From Artemisia argyi (Eukaryota > Streptophyta > Magnoliopsida > Asterales > Asteraceae), in the NCBI GenBank assembly GCA_030686995.1, contig CM060680.1, positions 205,455,322 to 205,519,321 on the forward strand: DNA of 64,000 bases. The letters are read 5' to 3'. Shown here one piece after another: positions 12,781-23,879 of this stretch; the stretch's first letter is position 1, and every line of letters starts with the position of its first letter. The position numbers were made by a program, and so were the translations under genes. The notes below the pieces were generated by a model that saw nothing but the letters and a program-made list of their open reading frames with translations, was not told where the DNA came from and did no database searches.

Positions 12781-12996
12781 ATACTTGAAAGACAAACAGG
12801 CAAAAGGCTCCTATAAGGTTTATTTTTTTTCATTGTAGTTTCTTTATCATTTCACTTTCCATTGACTAGTCTCATGAGTTGGCTTTAATTTTATTGAGTT
12901 GTCAACTCTAAATAGATTCCTAAATACAGCGGCCTCAAGGTTTAAGCGTCAAAACTGGTTGAAAACTTCTTTTTCCATTTAATAAAAGACAAAAAC
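12781..12996 (-). promoter_or_regulatory. Remaining proximal upstream region of GLR copy 1
   Basis: Only 216 bp separate the start codon from the copia element, including the AAAAC target site. Part of it (12840-12900) is similar to 47080-47130 upstream of GLR copy 2, which shows it belongs to the duplicated unit. No convincing TATA box was identified. Confidence 0.4.
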
Positions 12997-13732
12997 TGTT
13001 AAATGTTACGTATAAACATTAATAGGTAAATGTCTAGGATCGAACCCGAGACCTCGGGATTGCACACTTTACAAACAAGAATAATGTAAAATAAATATAT
13101 ATATATTAAATGTATCGAATATATATATTTATAACACTTAATGGACTAAACGGTCGTTAGTTATTAACCGTATGGACTAATTATCGTTAGGGACGAAAGA
13201 TATGGACTAGAGTGTAACTTGGGAGTCAAGAAGGATCTAGAAACACCCTTGTGGGTGTTAGGCCGGTCGAACCCAACCCAAAGGGTCGATCCACCCTTGC
13301 TTGTGCTCCAAGAAATCACCTAGTATATATACAAGGCCAAGGGTAAGACTTTCACATCTTTTGTGCACACACTCTAACCCTAAAACTTTGTTTCTTTCTT
13401 TTGTTTTCCTAGGCCGATCGGTTCAACCCTCCACCTAAGGGATTGGGTCGATTTTGGTTTATTCCAAAACTAAGTGTTTTGTTTACTTGCAACAAACCTT
13501 TATTCGTTGGTAGTTTGTGTGTACAAGAACGAGGTAATTACTTACTTTAGTAATTATCAAGAGATCGATAAACAAAACGGTAAGGGGTTTATCATTGATC
13601 TAATTGTTCAAGAATTAAGGTTTATTTGAAGTGCATCGGGTACGTTTACTATTTATGTTTTAGTTAATATTTATGTGTTATACTTGATCCTAGCTTCCGC
13701 AATATGTGTTATTTGATTGTCAAACTATAACA
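12997..13732 (+). repeat. 5' LTR of copia element
   Basis: Begins TGTTAAATGTTACG and ends CTATAACA. A TATA-like run (TAGTATATATAC, 13321-13332) would set transcription start in the LTR. It points away from the GLR gene, whose start codon lies upstream on the other strand. Confidence 0.95.
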
Positions 13733-13747
13733 GTGGCATCACGAGCC
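13733..13747 (+). other. Primer binding site of copia element
   Basis: TGGCATCACGAGCC lies two bases inside the 5' LTR. It is a variant of the usual plant copia PBS TGGTATCAGAGCC, complementary to initiator methionine tRNA. Confidence 0.75.
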
Positions 13748-15367
13748 ATGTATAACATGTAATTGATTACTAAAACGTAATAAAAACCGGATCTTTAATT
13801 GTTTTAGATACAAGTTTTTTGATCTAGGGTTTTTCCTATTTTTTTTTCTAAAAATTTCAAAACCCTAACCCTAATTTTTGGGGGGGGGGGGGGGGGGGGG
13901 GGCGATTTTTCCATGAAACCCTAATTAGGGTTTTGTGGTTTTCTAAGATTATGTGTAATCACTAGAAACCCTAGGTCATTAACCGGTTAATTGAACATAT
14001 CTTGTGACCTAATTGCTAATTGTTAGGTTTTAATCCGTGACTTACATGCATGTTTGTCATGGATCTTGTTTATTTATCACATGATAAGATAGATCTTAAA
14101 TTGGGGAAGACTCCAATACTTATTAAAATCAATTTTATATGCTATGTGGTGTGTTTTTAGCTTTGGCCTACGCAATTGATTCGTCAATGTATGTGACTCA
14201 CCTCCATTAAGAGGGGAAGGCCTTAGTTGATTACATGCATAATTATACCTAGAATTGATTTTATTAGGATCTTTTCTAATACGGATTACATGTGGCTAAT
14301 TGTTTCACTTATTTATTATTGGTTGTTTTGATTTTCTTTGATACTTGTTTTATTGTTTTTAGTTGGACTTGATGTAAGCAATAAAAGGGTTGTTTTTATA
14401 AAGAAAATTAATACGGACTAATAATTGTGAAACCCTAAAGTGATAAAGTAAGAATCTTGCAAGGTCTTATTGCCAAATCGTGGTCCGATTCGCACGGTAA
14501 TCAGCTCCCAGGCGAGACTAGCAAAATTCAAACTTTGTTACTATTTTGAGATTGAATCCATAAACTTTTACTTGAATGATGTTTTGTGCAAATATGCTTT
14601 TAAAATTAAGTCTTTTAAGATGATATTCATAACCGTGATTTGAAGGCTTAGAAAAGAGCCTTAGAGTCTGCCTTGGTTATCACAATCTTGAATATGTCTT
14701 AAACGAATTACTTTTAAAATCATATGTTGTAGAAAGTCATCTTAGGGTTTTGGCATAAACCTCAAGTAAAACTTTGTGTATTAATTTCACGAATTGGATA
14801 TAAAAAGTTTTTATGAAAACTTATGTTATAAAGATGAGTGCATGCATCTTTGTACATATTTTTGATTGACATATCAAAAATTAATACCCTTAATAATTTA
14901 AGTTACGTGCCATCTATCTATAAGAAACACTTGGAATTTTAATTTAGTAAACGTGAGACCTAGGCTAAATTACTATAACAAGGTAAAATTCTTTTAACGC
15001 GTGAGACCATAATTGTAATTTTACAGTTTCTAAGGTAGACGACTTAATTAAGTTGTGCGTGAGACCTAGAACTTAAGGCATGAGATGGGATAAAACATGC
15101 TTACAAGGCAAATTGATGAATCAATTTGATGTAAATCCCATAATGATCTAGGAATTGGAAATCTTGTTTGCCAATTATTGTTCGACAGATTACCAACTTT
15201 TGTACTTTCACCACTAGCAGATCAACTGATGTGGTGGAATCTATGTAAAGTTGGATCCTAGATTTTCAAGAAAATTAGTTGGTTATATGAATATAGCCTT
15301 GGGTATTTTATTTTTCTTGAAGATATTGATTATCGAAAATACTAATATTTGAACTTTATCTGTAGAT
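13748..15367 (+). other. Long untranslated leader of copia element
   Basis: About 1.6 kb between PBS and gag with no open frame. It contains a telomere-like AACCCTAACCCTAA stretch (about 13860-13875) directly followed by a run of 23 G (13880-13902). Confidence 0.7.
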
Positions 15368-18300
15368 ATGGCTCAACCCGATAACCAAACTGTGATTTCT
15401 GCTTTCAAGAGTCATCTTGAGAGGGAAAAACTGACTGGAAAGAATTTCAATGACTGGTACCGTTCGCTCAGAATTGTCTTGAGGGCGTCTGGTAAGATTG
15501 ATTATGTGACCGAGGAATGCCCTGCTGAACCTGCTGCTACTGCAACACCAGAATGGAAGGTGACTAATGCTAAGTATAATGAGGTTGCTTGTTTAATGCT
15601 CACTAGCATGAGTGCTCAATTACAAAAGAAGTATGAGTACTCGTCTCCTAAGAATATGCTTGATAACCTCAGGCAATCTTATGAGAAGTCACCTGCAGTT
15701 GAATTGTATGATGAACTTGACAAGCTACACAACTGCAAGCATGGTGATGGTAAACCAGTAGCCGATTATGTGGATGAGATGAAAGATTCCTTTGATCAAC
15801 TTCACAGAATTGGTTTTGGTTACCCCGAGAATGTGCAAGTGCACTTGATCAACAGATCCCTCAACAGGGATTTTGCTGGTTTTGTGCAGAACTTCAACAT
15901 GCATTGCTCGGGGAAGACAGTCTCAGAATTACTCGCATTGCTTGTTGATTATGAGAAAAGTCTACCAGCCAAGGTCAAAACTCCTACCCCACAAGTGTTG
16001 GCAATTCATGGGGGGAGAATCCAGAAGAAATCGCATGTGAACAAAGGCAAAGGTAAAGGTGATAAAGGCAAGCAGGTCATGGCCTATCAACCTCAACCCA
16101 AGATGAAGCAACATCAGCCTAAGCAGAACAAGGTGAATCCACCAAACAAGAAGGATCAGGCTTGTCACCATTGTCATGAAAAGGGCCATTGGAAGCGCAA
16201 TTGCCCTCTTTACATTCATGACTTGCGACTCAAGAAGCAGGGGAATGATGCTGGTAACCCCAGCACATCAGGTGCGTTCTTTATGATTGAATTATTCACT
16301 CTTACTCCTAAATTGAATTCATGGGTATATGATACGGGATGTGGCATTCATATTTGCAATACCTTGCAGGGGTTTAGAGTTGAGAGAAAGCTGGCCTATG
16401 GACAACAATTCTTGCACGTTGGTAACGGAGCGCATGCAGGAGTTGAAGCTATAGGAGTTTTTAATTTAGTGTTGCCTTCGGGCCTAGTACTATCTTTAAA
16501 TAATTGTCATTATGCACCGTCAATTGTTAGAGGTGTAATTTCATTTTCATGTTTGTTGAACCAAGGTTTTCATCATACTATTTCAAGCAATGGAATTTCA
16601 GTTTCTTTAAATAATGTTTTTTATTTTAATGCTATTGCTGTGAATGGTGTATTTGAAATTGATATGAATGATAATGATAATGCTTTTGTTAAAAATAATT
16701 CAATGTATAGCATCAACAATAAGAGAATCAAGAAAGGTCTGGATTCATCTTATCTTTGGCATTGTCGACTTGCTCACATTGGCAAAGATCGCATGAAAAA
16801 GCTGCAACATGATGGGCTTTTAAATAAGATCAATGATGAATCATTTGATAAATGCGAATCTTGCATTGCTGGGAAGATGACTAAGAAACCCTTTAAAAAT
16901 AGGATTGAAAGGGCGAATGATCTACTTGGTCTTATTCACACAGATGTGTGTGGACCACTTAGACATGTGTCAAGGAGGGGTGCTAGCTACTTCTTAACAT
17001 TTACGGATGATTACAGCCGTTATGGTTATGTTTATTTACTTAAACATAAACATGAGGTGTTTGAAACATTCAAAGTGTTTAAAGCAGAAGTAGAGTTGCA
17101 ACTTGGAAAGAAGATTAAAGCTCTTCGATCCGATAGAGGTGGTGAATACCTGAGTCAGGAGTTCATAGATTATCTAGCAAAGGAGGGAATTGTCCAGCAC
17201 CTTACTTCTCCATATACTCCACAACAAAATGGTGTATCTGAAAGAAGGAATCGTACATTGCAAGACATGATACGATCTATGTTTAATCTAACAACTCTTC
17301 CTTTCTCGTTTTGGGATTATGCCTTAGAATCTGCGGTTCGCATTCTAAATATGGTTCCAACAAAGAAGGTTGATAAGACACCATATGAGGTATGGACTGG
17401 AAAAGCTCTTAACCTGTCTTATCTAAAGGTCTGGGGTTGTGAGGCGTATGTTAAACGTGACTCAGCAGACAAACTCCAACAAAGATCTGTGAAGTGCATC
17501 TTCGTAGGATACCCTAAGGAAACTATGGGATACTACTTTTATTACCCACCTGAAAACAAAGTATTTGTTGCAAGGTATGGAGACTTCCTTGAAAGGGAGC
17601 TCATATCTCAAGAATTCAGTGGGAGAATATATGATCTGGAAGATGGTCAAGAAGATGTAGAACCTTCTGAAAACACTAACCAACTTCCGGTAGAACCTGA
17701 AAGTTTAGGTCCTCCACCTGAAGTTGAAGTGATTCCCATTCGTAGGTCAACAAGACCAGTAAAAGCTCCTACTCGTCTATGTCTTAATGTAGAGAGTGAT
17801 GAGAATATACTGGGTGATCTTGATGAGCCTACAAGTTATAAAGCTGCCATGAATGGACCTGAAAAGGCCAAATGGAAAGAAGCTATGGATGGGGAAATGC
17901 AATCCATGGAAGACAATGATGTCTAGGAAGAAGTAGACCTACCTCCGGGTGCCAAACTAGTTGGGAGTAAATGGCTCTACAAGAAAAAGACTGACATGGA
18001 TGGCGTTGTACACACCTATAAGGCCCGTTGTGTAGCTAAAGGCTATACACAAACTTTTGGTGTTGACTATGAGGAGACCTTTTCTCCTGTAGCTGACATA
18101 AGGGCAATTAGGATTCTTATAGCCATAGCCGCTTACTATGACTATGAGATTTGGCAAATGGATGTAAAAACCGCCTTCTTAAATGGTCGCCTAGATGAAG
18201 ACATCTATATGGCGCAGCCTGAGGGGTATGTAAATCCAGAATTCCCAAATCGTGTATGCAAGCTTAAAAGATCCATTTATGGATTAAAGCAAGCATCACG

Positions 18301-19423
18301 ACAATGGAATAAGAGATTTGATGGTGAAATTAAAAAGTATGGATTCACTCAAAATCTTGATGAGCCATGTGTATATCACAAAGTTAGTGGGAGTAATGTA
18401 ATTTTCCTTATATTATATGTTGATGACATATTGATCATGGGAAACGACATTCCAAGTTTGCAAAAGGTTAAGGCATATCTTGGAAAGTGTTTTTCTATGA
18501 AAGATTTAGGGGAAGCTGCATTTATTCTGGGAATCAAGATATATAGAGATAGATCTCAGCGATTAATTGGATTAAGCCAAAGTGCTTACATTGATAAAAT
18601 ATTGAAGAGATTCAATATGCAAAATTCCAAGAAAGGATATTTGCCAATGCAAGAACAACATGGCTTGAGCAACAAGGTTTGTGCTTCAACACCTGCAGAG
18701 GTGCAACGCATGAAGAGAGTCCCTTATGCTTCGGCTGTCGGATCTATAATGTATGCGGTGAAAAGTACAAGACCTGATGTAGCATTTGCTCAGAATTTAA
18801 CCAGTCGATATCAGCAAAATCCAGGTGTAGCTCACTGGACTGCTGTTAAGAATATTCTTAAGTACCTTAGGGCTACTAAAGAGATGTTCTTGGTTTATGG
18901 GGGAAATCCATCAGCAGAACTTGATGTTACAGGTTACTGCGATGCTTTTTGGAAAGGTGATAAGGATGATACGAAGTCTCAGACGGGTTATGTCTTTGTC
19001 ATTAATGGAGGAGCTGTGGATTGGAGGAGCAGAAAGCAGAGTGTACTAGCGATGTCTGCTACAGAAAGTGAGTATATAGCTGCTTCAGAAGCTGCAATGG
19101 AAGCTGTTTGGATTAGGAAGTTTGTTTCAGGGCTTGGAGTTATGCCTTCGATTCAAAGACCTATTAAAATGTATTGTGACAATTCAGCTGCAATTACATT
19201 TGCCAATGAGCCTGGAATCATGAAAGGCACCAGACATTTCCCGATTAAGCATCACTATGTTCGAGAACAAGTCGAAATAGGCGAAATCGAAATGCTCAAA
19301 GTTCACACAGATGATAACTTGGCAGATCAATTAACAAAGCCTCTACCTGGCACTAAGCTTTACAAGCATGCTGAAGGTGTAGGACTTAGATTAGCTGAAA
19401 GTTTCATGCCCATTTGTGATTAG
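15368..19423 (+). pseudogene. Copia gag-pol polyprotein with one in-frame stop
   Basis: A single reading frame of 1352 codons from the ATG at 15368 to TAG at 19423, broken once by TAG at 17924-17926 (codon 853), between integrase and reverse transcriptase. Domains in order: Gag UBN2 type (WYRSL region, residues about 20-230), CCHC knuckle C266-x2-C-x4-H-x4-C279, aspartic protease active site D322-T-G, GAG-pre-integrase HHCC finger from about 464, integrase core with D526, D589 and E625 (D-x35-E spacing intact), reverse transcriptase with YVDD at 18417-18428, and RNase H with a final ATESEYIAASEA motif. The frame after the stop is the same frame, so this is a point nonsense change and not a frameshift; a Trp codon is commonly found here. 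Readthrough cannot be excluded but no known readthrough context is seen. Confidence 0.9.
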
Positions 19424-20219
19424 TGTTTGGATAAAGGATGTAATGTACAATTATTATTTTAATGGAATAAAATATGTTTTATGTTTATTTATCATTGTCT
19501 TAATAATATATCCTATATTTGCATGTTTAAGATCCATGAATAATTTATTATTCTAAATGTCCATTGTCGATTAATGATATGGGAATATCATTAAACTAAG
19601 ACAAATTTGAGTATTGGTTTAGGATATACTTGAAAGTATATTGATGCGTAGTCATACCAATTTCACATGATATTCGATGAATTGAATATTGGACTTATCC
19701 CAACAATATGATTTAATATTTAATGTGAGAATCATATTTAAAGTTATCCTCAGACTTGAGATACCAGATAAGTGTCATGGATGTAGTGCATTTTTGTGAA
19801 GCAATCTACCGCTCACCGTAACAGGGAGTTATAAGGGTTGTTTTCAGAAGTGTTGCAAAGTTCATGGGTTATTCTTGTAGTCAAAAAAGAATTTATTCCT
19901 TCTGATTTGTTTAGAAGTTTAATACTGCTGGGCCCCTCGTAGGGTTGACAAAATGTTTGCATGGCCATGCCCAAAGTCTATCTGGAATACGTTCAGATGT
20001 TTTGGTAATTTTGTTCAATCATAAAGAAACGAGAAACAGAAATTTAATAAAGGAACTCACATCTTTATTAATGTGGTATTAGTAATGAAAGGATAATTAT
20101 AATGATGAATCATTAAAGGTTTTTCCAGGAAACCTAGCTCGGATTGAACTAGGGGCATTGGAGTGTTGCAAGACGCTAACCAATGTCATTTTACTATTAA
20201 TGGATATACGAGTGGGAGC
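19424..20219 (+). other. 3' non-coding region and PPT of copia element
   Basis: About 800 bp without coding between the stop codon and the 3' LTR, ending in the purine-rich GAGTGGGAGC (20210-20219), the likely polypurine tract. 19510-19780 is conserved in the antisense remnant at 4930-5230. Confidence 0.7.
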
Positions 20220-20955
20220 TGTTAAATGTTACGTATAAACACTAATAGGTAAATGTCTAGGATCGAACCCGAGACCTCGGGATTGCACACTTTACAAACA
20301 AGAATAATGTAAAATAAATATATATATATTAAATGTATCGAATATATATATTTATAACACTTAATGGACTAAACGGTCGTTAGTTATTAACCGTATGGAC
20401 TAATTATCGTTAGGGACGAAAGATATGGACTAGAGTGTAACTTGGGAGTCAAGAAGGATCTAGAAACACCCTTGTGGGTGTTAGGCCGGTCGAACCCAAC
20501 CCAAAGGGTCGATCCACCCTTGCTTGTGCTCCAAGAAATCACCTAGTATATATACAAGGCCAAGGGTAAGACTTTCACATCTTTTGTGCACACACTCTAA
20601 CCCTAAAACTTTGTTTCTTTCTTTTGTTTTCCTAGGCCGATCGGTTCAACCCTCCACCTAAGGGATTGGGTCGATTTTGGTTTATTCCAAAACTAAGTGT
20701 TTTGTTTACTTGCAACAAACCTTTATTCGTTGGTAGTTTGTGTGTACAAGAACGAGGTAATTACTTACTTTAGTAATTATCAAGAGATCGATAAACAAAA
20801 TGGTAAGGGGTTTATCATTGATCTAATTGTTCAAGAATTAAGGTTTATTTGAAGTGCATCGGGTACGTTTACTATTTATGTTTTAGTTAATATTTATGTG
20901 TTATACTTGATCCTAGCTTCCGCAATATGTGTTATTTGATTGTCAAACTATAACA
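20220..20955 (+). repeat. 3' LTR of copia element
   Basis: 736 bp, equal in length to the 5' LTR and differing from it at two sites by eye. It is followed by AAAAC, the second copy of the target duplication. Confidence 0.95.
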
Positions 20956-20960
20956 AAAAC

Positions 20961-21037
20961 AACATACCCAATCCCGCCTGGGCGGAGCATAGGGAGGTAG
21001 AATTTAGACAACTCATATCCCTAACCCACGATACTAT
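20961..21037 (-). repeat. Possible SINE 3' fragment and CACTA target
   Basis: Words such as AACATACCCAATCCCGCCTG and GGGAGGTAGA resemble the tRNA-unrelated end of plant SINEs. No tRNA-like head is present. The last bases ATACTAT are the left half of the CACTA target. Confidence 0.3.
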
Positions 21038-21310
21038 CACTACAAAATTTGTGACATTTAGTCACTAAAACTTTTGCCTACTAAAATCTATAAAAGTAAC
21101 CAAATAAAACTTTTACCCACTAAAACTTATAATAATAACCAAATAAAAACTTTTACCCACTAAATAACAAATACCAAAATAAAAACCAGCTTTCCGAATC
21201 AAATTTGTCAAAAATAACATTTGCCTACTAAAATTTATACTCGCTAAAAGTAAGTAAAAAATAACAAATTACTGTATTAAAAAAAGGGGAGCCACCCTTA
21301 TTTCACACAG

Positions 21311-22534
21311 GTCCTACCGTAGACATCTACTCAGGGACGGAGCCAAGGGGGTGCCCGCGGGTGCACGTGCACCCCATGGATTTTTTCGATATAATGTTAA
21401 TTTTTTAAAAAATTATTGATTTTACCTAAATGTATCTTAAATGCACCCGGTGCATTAAATGTGTCTCTAGTATTATTAGTTCGTATACTTTAAATATAAA
21501 ATTTTGTAAACGCCCAAAGATAAAACAAGTTTAATAAATTCAACTACAAAAAACCAAAGATGAAATAGGTTTATTAATGGAACAAGTTTATTCATCATCC
21601 TAACAATTTACAAAATCCAAAATTTAACCAACACATAAATATGAAACAGGTTCGTAAGTCGTAACATATATCTGTCATTTGTTTATTATGTCTTTTAAAG
21701 TTTTCATGTTTTGATTTTTTGTATGAAATCTTGACTAATTTGTTGGTTTCGTATAGTCTATCATCATCAATAACGGCTTAGGGCAATAAGAATAAGTGAA
21801 TAACTATGCAATTTCTATTAAGACAAATAAGGATAATAAGTTTAAGTGATAGTCAACAATATATTAGAATAGCACCCCAATTGTGTTGTCATGGGGCATT
21901 TTTATTGTTGTCGTAGTTACAATATATATGAAAAGTAGTGCTTAATTGAAGTTGGCTTTAGTCTTGCATGTTGTTACCGCTACGGTTGAAAGATGTTTTT
22001 TTAAATGAAGCTCATTAAAACTGATTTGCGAAATCGGATGGGTGATGATTATTTTAACGGCGCTTTAACTTGTGTGCTATAGAGAAAGAAAAACTTATTA
22101 ATATTAAAAATGAGAGTGCACGCAAGTGTTATTTTACTAAGGAAGATCGTAGAATCACTAATTAGAAGGTAATATGTTCATTTATTTATCGTTCTAATGA
22201 AATCTTCGTTTTAATTTTACGATTCAAAAAAATTTGTGCACCCGGTCATATTTCTTTCTGGCTCCGTCCCTGCATCTACTCCATGGAAGGAATCTTTCTC
22301 AACTTCATAGAGAACGACCCTAATTATCGTATATCCGACCCTGATCAAGCTCATGTCTATTTTCTCCCATTTAGTGTGGTCATGATCCTTAATAGCCTTT
22401 TTGATCCAGTCATCCGTGATAAAGCTGTCCTAGAGCGTGTTATCGGTGATTATGTGCATATAGTTTCATCAAGGTACCCTTATTGGAACAGAAGCCTTGG
22501 AGCCGACCATTTCATGCTTTCTTGCCATTATTGG
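21311..22534 (+). pseudogene. Captured GT47 exostosin exon, split by an hAT element
   Basis: Exon of a plant exostosin-family (GT47) glycosyltransferase, Golgi type II enzymes that act on cell-wall polysaccharides. It opens after a splice acceptor (CACACAG at 21304-21310) and reads PTVDIY up to 21331. It is interrupted by the hAT element (21332-22272 plus one TSD copy) and resumes at 22281 as SMEGIFLNFIEND, continuing through DPDQAHVYFLPFSVV and RYPYWNRSLGADHFMLSC to a donor (TGG/GTAGGT, 22534/22535). These motifs are hallmarks of plant GT47 proteins. The other exons are absent. Because it lies inside the CACTA ends together with flanking intron-like DNA, it is a transduplicated fragment. Confidence 0.8.
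21332..22272 (+). mobile_element. hAT element nested in the exostosin exon
   Basis: 941 bp. Terminal repeats CAGGGACGGAGCC and GGCTCCGTCCCTG flank it, with a perfect 8-bp duplication CATCTACT (21324-21331, 22273-22280). Near its right end (about 21970-22130) frames encode VVTATVERCF and then MKLIKTDLRNRMGDDYFNGA, the hAT C-terminal dimerisation region of TTF-type transposases. They are broken by a stop and at least two frameshifts. It is thus a decayed deletion derivative of an autonomous hAT element. Confidence 0.88.
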
Positions 22535-23008
22535 GTAGGTAATTACTCAAATCTTATGTGAAATAGTTTTATCAAGTGTGATAGCAGCCTAGAATTTGTA
22601 GTGTCGACCCTTTACAAAATGTAAATAATTTGATCTACGGGTCAAATGAGTTAAATCGAAAGAATTAACTAAAAAAGAAATGGGTCAAACAGGTCACAAT
22701 TTTCCCAAAGTGAACCACCTAAATCATTTTATCAAGAAAGATATATTATTAACATGAAGTATAAAAGTTGAAAAACTATTTCGAGTCAACCAGGCCCAAC
22801 CCTTTTTCACATGCATAAAAGTCTTGTTTTGACCTGTTAAATATGGAGTGGTAATCAACAAACTTTCAAGGAGACGTTCTATCGTCTTATGGCGTCTTGG
22901 TGGCTTTATGAGTAAATTTGATATAATATATGTACAAAGATATTATTTAATTTATAAATATTCATGATTTATACATCATTAAAATGTTGGCTAAATATTA
23001 AATTGTAG

Positions 23009-23879
23009 GAGAAATTTGAATTCGCTCCCATTGAAACAGAAGAAATCAAATTGTGGGTCATGGCAGACATAAACCGAAAATGGAAGACATGGAAATATGA
23101 GCTAAAAAAATGTTCATTTGATTCAAGCTTAACCATTGATGAGATTGTAGCCGCCCAAACTGATTCTAGAGTCGATAAAGAGGACTTCAGGAAGCTAGTG
23201 ACTCATTGGTTCTGTGAAGAAACTCAGGTAATCCAATTCTTAATTTGCAGGCTATCAGTGAGAAGAAGAAGGCGATCCGTTCTAAGTCAAATGAGCCGCA
23301 CGTGTTGGGGACCAAATCTTTCGCTAGGCTAGCTGATGAAGAAAAGGTGATTATATTTTTTTTGTTTTAATATTATGCATATATTATAACTTTTTTTAAC
23401 AGTTAAAATAACTTTTTTTTTTAACTTAAAACTTCATTTTCTTAATGGTGTGTGAAAAATGTAGTATTGAGGTGATGTATGTTGTTGATTTCTTTTTGGT
23501 TTGACTTGTAGGACGAGGGTCAAAGATCAGAATGCCTAAGTCAAAACGATCTCGTGTTTCTAAAGTACCAATGTTAAAGGCTCAAATCAACAAACTTGAA
23601 GACGAAATGAAAGAAATGAAGGAAAACCAAGCGGTTATATTACAATTTATGGCAAACTACAAAAATCAGAATCCAAATGGGGAGTTTTCAAATGTCTTGA
23701 ATAGTACAAAAACAGAGGTAATCATAAAGGATTATATTTTATATATTAATGTTTGAAGATATCATTTTCATGTTTTGATGATAAATGATTTCAGGTTGCT
23801 AATGATTCGTCTAGTGTTGATAATCACGGTCCTTATGGAAACTCAACAACATCTGGTGCAAGTCAAAATAAAAACTCAG
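23009..23879 (+). pseudogene. Plant En/Spm-type (Ptta) transposon protein, decayed
   Basis: Four putative exons with GT-AG borders: 23009-23227, 23251-23346, 23512-23717 and 23795-23879. Exon 1 gives WVMADINRKWKTWKYELKK and later DKEDFRKLVTHWF. Exon 2 gives AISEKKKAIRSKSNEPHVLG and TKSFARLADEEK. Both are characteristic of the plant Ptta/En/Spm family, the second gene of CACTA elements. Exon 3 encodes a coiled coil (MLKAQINKLEDEMKEMKENQ), but in a frame that does not continue exon 2, so either splicing differs or there is a frameshift. The upstream half of the protein is missing. The proteins of this family are thought to bind subterminal repeats. Confidence 0.7.

Larger units (their letters stand above)
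12997..20955 (+). mobile_element. Full-length Ty1/copia LTR retrotransposon
   Basis: 7959 bp, bounded by 736-bp LTRs (TG...CA) and a perfect 5-bp duplication AAAAC (12992-12996 and 20956-20960). It has PBS and PPT next to the LTRs and domain order Gag, protease, integrase, reverse transcriptase, RNase H, which defines Ty1/copia. By eye the LTRs differ at two positions (ACATT/ACACT near 13018 and AAACGG/AAATGG near 13578), so the insertion is very recent. It copies itself through an RNA intermediate and integrates via its integrase. One in-frame stop interrupts pol, so this copy is probably not autonomous as it stands. Confidence 0.95.

Noticed and set aside
12997..20955. Interpretation as an endogenous pararetrovirus
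   Set aside because: Paired LTRs, 5-bp TSD, integrase before reverse transcriptase and no movement protein identify a Ty1/copia element.
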